This document shows, one piece after another, positions 5,671-8,742 of a stretch of 8,742 nucleotides of DNA (the first letter of the stretch is position 1; the number at the start of each line of letters is the position of its first letter). The notes below the pieces were generated by a model. The model did no database searches, had not been told where the DNA came from, and worked only from the letters and a program-made list of their open reading frames with translations. The position numbers and the translations under genes are program-made. The DNA is from Deltaproteobacteria bacterium (lineage in GTDB: Bacteria > Desulfobacterota > B13-G15 > RBG-16-54-18). The stretch is from assembly GCA_003646745.1 (NCBI GenBank), contig QMLM01000055.1, positions 1 to 8,742 on the forward strand. The letters are read 5' to 3'.

Positions 5671-6978
5671 CTACGTCACCTCCCCTTCCACCCTGATCAA
5701 GGTGGTTCTGGCGCGGATGACATCGAGCCTGTTTATTTCGTGAAGGGCGCGGCGAATATTTCTTTCGGTGGCCTCGTGGGTCATCATGACGATGGGAACC
5801 GCTCCTTTTACCCTTCTGCCCTTTTGTATCACTGAAGCGATGCTGATCTCATGCTCTCCCAGGATGCCAGAGATTTTTGACAGGACCCCAGGGCGGTCGA
5901 CAGCAGTAAATCTGAGATAATATGGGGTCACTACCTCCTCCATATCCTTAACCACCCCCTGGTGAGATGACCAGAAGGGGGTGATGAGTGGTCCTTGTCT
6001 GTTGAGGCCCTTGATTATGTCCCGACAGAGATCCACTAGGTCACTTACCACTGCGCTGCCCGTGGGCAACCCCCCTGCCCCCTGCCCGTAAAACATAGTT
6101 GGCCCTACGGCATCCCCGAAGATATAGATGGCGTTGTAGACACCTTCCACCGTGGAAAGGAGGTGATCTGCTGGGAGCATGGTAGGGTGGACCCTCAACT
6201 CAACTCTTCCCCCATCCCACTTCCCTATTGCCAGGAGTTTCACCCGGTAGCCGAATTCCCGGCTAAATTGGATGTCTAGGGGAGTGATGTGAGAAATCCC
6301 CTCCACAAAGATATCTTGGAAATCCACCTTGATGCCAAAGGCCAGGGAGGCCAAAATTGAGAGTTTATGGGCGGCATCTATTCCCTCCACATCGAGGGTG
6401 GGGTCAGCCTCGGCATAGCCTAATCGTTGCGCCTCCTTTAAAGTCTCACGAAAACCCTTTCCTTCCTGGGTCATCCTGGTCAGGATATAATTGGAGGTGC
6501 CATTGAGGATGCCAAAAAGGGAGATAATTTTATTGGCCACTAGCCCCTCTCGAATGGAGCGTATGATGGGGATACCCCCTCCTACACTGGCCTCAAAGCC
6601 GATCCTCACCCCATATTTCTGGGCGGCGGTGAAGATCTCTTCCCTGTGGAGGGCCAGCAGGGCCTTGTTGGCGGTGACTACGTGTTTACCACTCTCCATG
6701 GCCTTCAGGATAAAGGTGCGTGCCGGCTCTATTCCCCCTATCAACTCCAGGACAATGGATATCTCCGGATTAGCGATCACCTCCTGGACGTCTGAGGTTA
6801 ATATCTCCGTTGGGACCTGTACCCCTCGATCTCTCTTCAGGTCTATGTCAGCGATCTTATACAGGTAGATCCTCCCCCCCAGGCGTTGCTCTATCACAGA
6901 GGCATTCTCCTGAAGTATTTTCACCACTCCTGTGCCCACGGTGCCAAAACCGATGAGGCCTACCTTGATCTCCTTCAT
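5671..6978 (-). CDS. hom: Homoserine dehydrogenase with C-terminal ACT domain
   Basis: Hom, 435 residues, reduces aspartate semialdehyde to homoserine, the entry to threonine and methionine. The N-terminal Rossmann domain has GFGTVG (10-15). TANKALL (102-108) carries Lys105. The family signature around GYAEADPTLDVEGIDAAHK (187-205) carries Glu190, Asp201 and Lys205, whose spacing matches the catalytic Glu, Asp and Lys of the yeast enzyme. An ACT domain fills about 353-431 (VDRPGVLSKISGILG at its start), so allosteric feedback, typically by threonine, is likely. It is monofunctional: no aspartokinase domain is fused. ATG at 6978 overlaps the aminotransferase stop as ATGA, with AAGGAGGG upstream. 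A 30-residue extension to 7068 lies wholly inside the aminotransferase gene and lacks family similarity. Its TAG touches the dapB stop. Confidence 0.96.
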   Translation of the reverse strand: MKEIKVGLIGFGTVGTGVVKILQENASVIEQRLGGRIYLYKIADIDLKRDRGVQVPTEILTSDVQEVIANPEISIVLELIGGIEPARTFILKAMESGKHVVTANKALLALHREEIFTAAQKYGVRIGFEASVGGGIPIIRSIREGLVANKIISLFGILNGTSNYILTRMTQEGKGFRETLKEAQRLGYAEADPTLDVEGIDAAHKLSILASLAFGIKVDFQDIFVEGISHITPLDIQFSREFGYRVKLLAIGKWDGGRVELRVHPTMLPADHLLSTVEGVYNAIYIFGDAVGPTMFYGQGAGGLPTGSAVVSDLVDLCRDIIKGLNRQGPLITPFWSSHQGVVKDMEEVVTPYYLRFTAVDRPGVLSKISGILGEHEISIASVIQKGRRVKGAVPIVMMTHEATERNIRRALHEINRLDVIRARTTLIRVEGEVT

Positions 6979-8147
6979 CCCTTCAGCGCCCTCCTTATCC
7001 CCCGGATAGCTTGTCTTATGCGATGTTCGTTCTCCACTAGGGCGAAACGCACATATCCCTCTCCGCATTCGCCAAAGCCTATGCCTGGAGAAACAGCTAC
7101 CTTGGCCTCTCTCAGGAGGAACTTGGAGAACTCCAGAGAGCCCATCTTTCTGAAGGTCTGGGGGATTTCGGCCCAGACAAACATGGTGGCCTTGGGTTTA
7201 TTGACCTGCCATCCCACCCTGTTCAACCCCTCTACCAAGATATCCCTGCGCGATCTGTAGGTATCGGCGATCTGCCGCACGCAATCTTGCTCGGAGTTGA
7301 GGGCGATGATGGCTGCGATTTGGATGGGTTGAAACATTCCGTAGTCGAAATAGCTCTTGAGTCTGGCCAAGGCGTTTATCATCTTACTGTTACCAACGGC
7401 AAATCCCACCCGCCAGCCCGGCATGCTATAGCTCTTGGACAGGGTATAGAACTCCACCGCTAGATCCTTTGCCCCAGGGATCTGGAGGATGCTGGGGGCG
7501 CGGTAACCGTCGAAGACCAGATCAGCGTAGGCCAGGTCATGGATCACTAAGAGATGATGTTCCCCGGCAAATTGGACCACCTTCTCGAAGAAAGGGCGGT
7601 CTACCACCATGGTGGTAGGGTTATGGGGGAAATTGATGATCAACATCTTGGGCTTAGGCCAGGTAAGCCTAGCGGCGGCCTGTAGACGCTCGAAGAAGTC
7701 CTCATCGTCGGTCAGGGGGATGCTGCGCAAGTCCCCTCCGGCAATGACCACACAATAGCTGTGGATGGGGTAAGTGGGATTGGGGACGAAGACTACGTCT
7801 CCAGGCCCCAGAGTGGCCAGGGCGAGGTGGGCGATGCCATCTTTGGAACCGAGGGTGGCGATGGCCTCGGTGTCAGGATCGAGGTCTACATCGTAGTTGC
7901 GCCGGTACCAATCGGTGATAGCCAGTCGTAGCTTATAGATCCCCCTTGAGGCCGAATACCTATGGTTGCGTGGGTTGCGGGCTGCCTCCACTAGCTTATC
8001 CACAATATGTTCAGGGGTGGGGATATCAGGGTTTCCCATTCCGAGGTCGATGATGTCCTCTCCCCTCCTGCGCGCGGCGATCTTCAATTCATCCACTTGG
8101 GCAAAGACATAAGGCGGTAACCTCTGTATTCTATGAAACTCCTCCAT
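6975..8147 (-). CDS. alaC: AlaC-like alanine/glutamate aminotransferase (class I/II)
   Basis: A 390-residue fold-type I PLP aminotransferase. Visible features are the N-terminal FHRIQRLPPYVF, GMGNPDIPTP (36-45), GSKDG (100-104), Asn176 in NFPHNPTT, Asp204 and Tyr207 in HDLAYAD, the PLP lysine Lys238 in TLSKSYSMPGWR with Arg246, and Arg367 in GYVRFALVE, expected to bind the substrate carboxylate. Segment by segment it resembles E. coli AlaC (YfdZ), which makes alanine from pyruvate and glutamate. The related LL-diaminopimelate aminotransferases share this layout, so DapL activity is a possible alternative in this neighbourhood. ATG at 8147 follows GGAG with six bases of spacing. A longer frame reaches 8336 but would run through the divergent thioesterase gene with a non-family hydrophobic extension. 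Its stop overlaps the hom start, so the two form an operon. Confidence 0.9.
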   Translation of the reverse strand: MEEFHRIQRLPPYVFAQVDELKIAARRRGEDIIDLGMGNPDIPTPEHIVDKLVEAARNPRNHRYSASRGIYKLRLAITDWYRRNYDVDLDPDTEAIATLGSKDGIAHLALATLGPGDVVFVPNPTYPIHSYCVVIAGGDLRSIPLTDDEDFFERLQAAARLTWPKPKMLIINFPHNPTTMVVDRPFFEKVVQFAGEHHLLVIHDLAYADLVFDGYRAPSILQIPGAKDLAVEFYTLSKSYSMPGWRVGFAVGNSKMINALARLKSYFDYGMFQPIQIAAIIALNSEQDCVRQIADTYRSRRDILVEGLNRVGWQVNKPKATMFVWAEIPQTFRKMGSLEFSKFLLREAKVAVSPGIGFGECGEGYVRFALVENEHRIRQAIRGIRRALKG

Positions 8148-8159
8148 CTCTTTCTCCGA

Positions 8160-8188
8160 TTGACAAGTTCTGTTGTTTCTTATTAGAT
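8160..8188 (+). promoter_or_regulatory. Candidate promoter for the thioesterase gene
   Basis: A perfect TTGACA (8160-8165) is followed after 17 bases by TTAGAT (8183-8188), a poor -10 that keeps the first T and last AT. Transcription would start near 8195, about 55 bases before the thioesterase ATG. The -35 overlaps the region just upstream of the aminotransferase SD, so this 101-base gap would hold overlapping divergent control regions. A minus-strand candidate (TTGACC at 8239-8234 with a very weak -10 at 8216-8211) could serve the aminotransferase. Confidence 0.35.
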
Positions 8189-8248
8189 TAATTAGGCCCT
8201 TGATCACAAGAACTAACACAAAGCAATCGATGGGGTCAAGGAGGAAGT

Positions 8249-8632
8249 ATGTTGGAGACAAGGATCTATTATGGCGATACCGATGCTGGAGGAGTGGTAT
8301 ATTATGCCAATTATCTAAACTACTTCGAGAGATCATGGTTTGAGTATCTGGCGGGCAGGGGACTTTCCCTGGCGGACTATGAAAAAGAAGGGATTTACTT
8401 CATCGTGAAGAGGGTGGAGGTAGATTTTCACTCCTCGGCCAGGTATGGGGAGGTTATACAAGTACACACAGAGATATCAGAGGTGACCAAGGCCTCCTTT
8501 ACCTTTTTCCACCGGGTAATCTTAAAGGATACGGGTAGGGTTATCGCCGAGGGGAGGAACCAGATGGTCTGTATCACTGACGAGGGGAAACCGAGGAGGC
8601 TCCCCCCAGAATTTCTCCCGAGATTGAGGTGA
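8249..8632 (+). CDS. YbgC/4-hydroxybenzoyl-CoA thioesterase-family hot-dog protein
   Basis: A 127-residue single hot-dog-fold protein of the YbgC/4HBT acyl-CoA thioesterase family, which hydrolyses acyl-CoA thioesters in the cytoplasm. The N-terminus carries YYGDTDAGGVVYYANYLNYFERSW (written here in two parts: YYGDTDAGGVV, 7-17, and YYANYLNYFERSW, 18-30). Asp12 matches the catalytic Asp18 of E. coli YbgC. Tyr19 stands where E. coli has His25. KRVEVDFHSSARYGE and FFHRV further on are typical of the family. In Proteobacteria YbgC often lies beside tol-pal genes, but none is seen here, so the substrate is open. ATG at 8249 follows AAGGAGGA (8238-8245) closely. It diverges from the aminotransferase gene and has no visible co-transcribed partner before the window ends. 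Confidence 0.87.
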   Translation: MLETRIYYGDTDAGGVVYYANYLNYFERSWFEYLAGRGLSLADYEKEGIYFIVKRVEVDFHSSARYGEVIQVHTEISEVTKASFTFFHRVILKDTGRVIAEGRNQMVCITDEGKPRRLPPEFLPRLR

Positions 8633-8636
8633 GAGC

Positions 8637-8656
8637 AAACCCCTTTATGAGGGTTT
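8637..8656 (+). terminator. Weak candidate terminator after the thioesterase gene
   Basis: AAACCC (8637-8642) pairs with GGGTTT (8651-8656) around an eight-base loop, starting four bases after the stop codon. The T-run is short (a fourth T, then CCTT), so intrinsic termination would be weak. A second short pairing, CCCGT (8666-8670) with ACGGG (8682-8686), follows. The rest of the sequence to the window end is A/T-rich with -10-like TATGAT (8688-8693) but no convincing -35, and no gene can be assigned. Confidence 0.3.
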
Positions 8657-8742
8657 TCCTTGCACCCCGTCTCTGGGAAATACGGGATATGATAGTGATA
8701 ATAAAAGGCTCCTGAATACAGTATCCTGAGAAACAATGAAAA

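Noticed and set aside
6979..7068. A 30-residue N-terminal extension of homoserine dehydrogenase
   Set aside because: It lies entirely inside the aminotransferase gene; ATG 6978 has an SD and gives the family-typical start just before the Rossmann motif.
8148..8336. A 63-residue N-terminal extension of the aminotransferase frame
   Set aside because: It overlaps the divergent thioesterase gene, lacks family similarity, and a good SD sits before ATG 8147.

Overview
The window reads as ordinary bacterial chromosome, dense with short-gapped genes, and most of it is amino-acid biosynthesis of the aspartate family. The gene set (a flavoredoxin-like flavin reductase, a soluble P-type-ATPase-like HAD protein, lysA-dapF-dapB, an AlaC-type aminotransferase coupled to homoserine dehydrogenase, a YbgC-type thioesterase) suggests an anaerobic or microaerophilic Gram-negative bacterium, perhaps Desulfobacterota or a neighbouring lineage. 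This taxonomic guess is inference from gene content and protein style; no marker gene is present. Starts are mostly preceded by clear Shine-Dalgarno (SD) sequences, and both GTG/TTG starts and overlapping start/stop codons occur.

Layout. Positions 1-149 may hold the 3' end of an upstream plus-strand gene. A small unrecognised minus-strand gene (146-457) has a good sigma-70-like promoter at 545-573. After a non-coding stretch of about 210 bases containing a possible hairpin, a plus-strand series begins: flavin reductase-like protein (730-1254), HAD-like protein (1289-1750), then, behind its own promoter, lysA (1816-3072), dapF (3075-3893), cysK (3890-4789) and dapB (4834-5670). Facing this series is a minus-strand pair, alaC-like aminotransferase (6975-8147) and hom (5671-6978), joined by an ATGA overlap. 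hom and dapB converge with their stop codons directly touching. A YbgC-like thioesterase (8249-8632) diverges from the aminotransferase across a 101-base gap. The last 110 bases are non-coding and hold weak hairpins.

How the genes work together. DapB, DapF and LysA catalyse steps from dihydrodipicolinate to lysine and supply meso-diaminopimelate for peptidoglycan. Hom draws aspartate semialdehyde, the precursor shared with DapA, toward homoserine, threonine and methionine. CysK makes cysteine, the usual sulfur donor for methionine. The aminotransferase most resembles AlaC (alanine/glutamate), although the fold family includes LL-diaminopimelate aminotransferase. dapA is not in the window: cysK sits between dapF and dapB.

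I found no mobile element, CRISPR array, RNA gene, phage gene or clearly new system. The points most worth a second look are the touching convergent ends of the lysine and threonine branches, the cysK position, the aminotransferase's true substrate, and the orphan gene and hairpin at the left edge.
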